Below, one piece after another: positions 27,531 to 29,570 of a stretch of DNA of 29,570 nucleotides (positions are counted from its first letter, which is position 1; the number at the start of each line of letters is the position of its first letter). The stretch comes from Saccoglossus kowalevskii. Its lineage: Eukaryota > Hemichordata > Enteropneusta > Harrimaniidae. The notes under the pieces were generated by a model, which did not search any database, was not told the DNA's origin, and was given only the letters and a program-made list of their open reading frames with translations. Both the position numbers and the translations under genes were made by a program. Location of the stretch: NCBI RefSeq assembly GCF_000003605.2, contig NW_003133377.1, positions 4,015 to 33,584 of the forward strand, in the 5' to 3' direction.

Positions 27531-28045
27531 CATCGTCCGAATCGCACGGTTGCAGCTTGTGTTACGGCTACCAACAAATTGTGAGATGGTAGCTGAGTAA
27601 ACTCACATCTTGCCAATCGAAGATGAATAACTGATGAGTAACTCGAGACAGTTTTTGAGTCGTCTTTGTGCAATATATACTGGAGAGTCACGACGAAAGA
27701 AACAACTTTATATATGTATAACAACTTATACGTATTATGAGAAAAAGGACGACGTAATCATGACAGACTCTTGAGGACGGGTTGTAGACAAAACGCATTC
27801 TATATTGATACACAGTCAGTGTCCACGATATGCAACCATCAATTTAAATTGTGAAACACGCCATTATGATATTTAATAATCTCGACATTTCACGTTTTAT
27901 GAATGAGAAAATAGTTGATAATTCTGGTGCGTAATATGTTACACAAGACATGTTACTCACACGTGTATGTATATGATAAATGTCCGTTGATATATATGTC
28001 TGAATATTGGCCGCGACGGCAAACGAACAAGGTTTGGTAGTTTAC

Positions 28046-28051
28046 AATAAA
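28046..28051 (+). terminator. Candidate polyadenylation signal for gene 2
   Basis: AATAAA about 520 bases after the stop codon, followed by T-rich sequence near 28091. Confidence 0.45.
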
Positions 28052-28455
28052 ATCGATTGTTCGAAAATCCCATACATGTTTAGTTTAAAACTTTTTTTTC
28101 CACAAATTTTGTATCTGCATATAAATGGGCATGGACACCACTAATGGCTGCAGTAGTGATACAATACCGGTTAAAATCACAAAATATCAAAACAACATGA
28201 ATCCCAAAATTAACCTCAGAACAAACAGGTTATATAAAGAACAGAAAGCAGGCGCGTAGAAAACAGTTTTTATTTATTGTTTTTATTTTCTATTATTTTT
28301 TAATATTGTATATTTTATATATTGTTTTGTTTTTCTAAATTTTATTTGTGCAAACTGTAGATGCAACATGATACGACACAATACAGTACTATTATGACAA
28401 TCGCAGAGCGAGTGTTGTTATAATTTGATAGGATGTATGTAAACATGTGAAGGCG

Positions 28456-28461
28456 AATAAA
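28456..28461 (+). terminator. Second candidate polyadenylation signal
   Basis: AATAAA followed by GTCAGTCAGG, shortly before the inverted-repeat element. Confidence 0.35.
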
Positions 28462-28486
28462 GTCAGTCAGGAACACTACGACGAAA

Positions 28487-28803
28487 ACTTTCCGTTTTCG
28501 ACATCGTGAAATTCTTTTGTTTTTTGGAGAACGAACCTGAAAACAACTGATTTTGAAATATATTATAATTCATAACGAAATATACCTAGAAATGACGATT
28601 TTCATAATTACCGACTACGCGAGAATATTGCACAAAAAAAAAGAGGATAATTTGCTATTTTCTCTATATTTTTGCATTCGAAGTTGAATTATGACTGAGG
28701 GGGCTGAATGAAACGACAAACTATGCATTGTGGTCGACAACTCGTGTATGAAAAATAACTTTAATAAAAACGAAAGAATATCACAGTGTCGAAAACGGAA
28801 AGT
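28487..28803. mobile_element. 317-bp MITE-like element with long inverted repeats
   Basis: Left end ACTTTCCGTTTTCGACA (28487-28503) and right end TGTCGAAAACGGAAAGT (28787-28803) are perfect complements. Pairing continues imperfectly through ATTCTTTTGTTTTT and AAAAACGAAAGAAT for about 37 bp in total. There is no coding capacity and no clear target duplication. Confidence 0.8.
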
Positions 28804-29570
28804 CTTGATCTTAGTCACGGAGTTCAGGGAATGTGATCGGTCCAGACATGTTTGAGATATAGGTGCAGACAAACTAGCAAATAGACAAGGACTAATATAT
28901 ATTAAACATAAAAGTTCATACAAAGAGAACGCCCCCTAAATACGAGAATTATGTTATTTGGTTGTCAAAATATGCGCACTTCATAAACCAATGCATTATC
29001 GAACAGAAGTGATAGTGTCATGTTCTCGTTTATTTTGTATCTTAGTAATTACAGACAATATAACCGGATCGTACGAATGTTAGCCTGCCATGAGTTTGAA
29101 ATACATTGTTTTTTCAGAGTAATATTAAAACAATAACATCCGAGAACCACAAAAATAACAACTTGAAGCACGACAACACATGTGAAATGCAGGCATTACA
29201 AGCCCTTGTCATAATAGAAAATTTCAGTAAATCCTTGTACACGCAGTGATTCGGATCGAAGGTTGTTTTTTTCAGTTTTAGATTAAAGTAATTAATGATT
29301 GGTAACAAAAACCAAAATTACATTATGCCATAATTAGTTGTAAATTAGTGACTGACCAGCTAATTGTTAAATTATCCTCTAATCATGCATTTTATCAATT
29401 GGCGGGTCGGCACATCGAGAAAGTCTCAAATTTCGCAGAAAGGGCGTCACATGACAAAAATAAAGCTCAAGAGTATAGCACAACTGTATTATATCTTGAC
29501 GTTCACGTGGCTTTCAAACCACAATGAAGTGCACTACCGTCAATAATACACTATAGTTTTAATTTATTAA
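28804..29570. other. No gene recognised
   Basis: AT-rich sequence with only short open frames and no repeat, RNA gene or family match that I could support. Confidence 0.5.

Larger units (their letters stand above)
27531..28486. other. 3' flank of PAD-like gene 2
   Basis: No further coding signal recognised. It is AT-rich and contains the candidate polyadenylation signals; most of it may be 3' untranslated region. Confidence 0.5.

Overview
The window is eukaryotic, animal-type genomic DNA. Coding signal is split into short exons with GT-AG borders, introns of several hundred bases to over 2 kb, AT-rich non-coding DNA, tandem minisatellites and DNA-transposon remnants (mariner, TTAA-flanked MITEs). 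The identifiable genes are one intronless BTB-BACK protein and two tandem genes of the peptidylarginine deiminase (PAD/PADI) family. Among animals PADs are known from vertebrates and scattered invertebrates. A marine invertebrate deuterostome such as a hemichordate or cephalochordate would fit, but this is inference and no species is claimed.

Layout: 1-342 has no recognised gene. 343-1704 (minus) is a BTB-BACK gene of 453 codons whose stop codon lies in a perfect 31-bp tandem duplication. 1705-4070 has no recognised gene and holds a TTTG/TTTA simple repeat. 4095-12900 (plus) is PAD-like gene 1, nine recognised exons totalling 481 residues; its PAD N-terminal exons were not found. Its introns hold a mariner remnant, a 32-bp minisatellite that starts at a splice donor, a second degenerate array and a MITE. 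12901-18347 is intergenic, with a MITE, a TTAA simple repeat, small repeats and a 32-bp minisatellite. 18348-27530 (plus) is PAD-like gene 2, thirteen exons giving about 720-725 residues that cover the PAD N, middle and C-terminal domains. Its introns hold two more MITEs, a 31-bp minisatellite and a small palindromic insertion. 27531-29570 is 3' flank with polyadenylation signals and a 317-bp inverted-repeat element.

The main result came from splicing both PAD-like genes by hand and aligning them to the vertebrate PAD pattern. Both keep the fold landmarks: a DW(L/M) motif, an F/YFPN motif, a C-terminal WW, matching exon boundaries and matching intron phases. In both, none of the four catalytic residues (Asp350, His471, Asp473, Cys645 in human PAD4 numbering) is present. 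They look like a tandem pair of intact-frame pseudo-deiminases, not decayed genes. Gene 2 also keeps an N-terminal acidic calcium-site motif (DVDADRDGVIE) and starts with a plausible N-myristoylation signal, MGAGVS followed by two lysines. That suggests a calcium-responsive, membrane-associated, non-enzymatic protein; this last step is inference.
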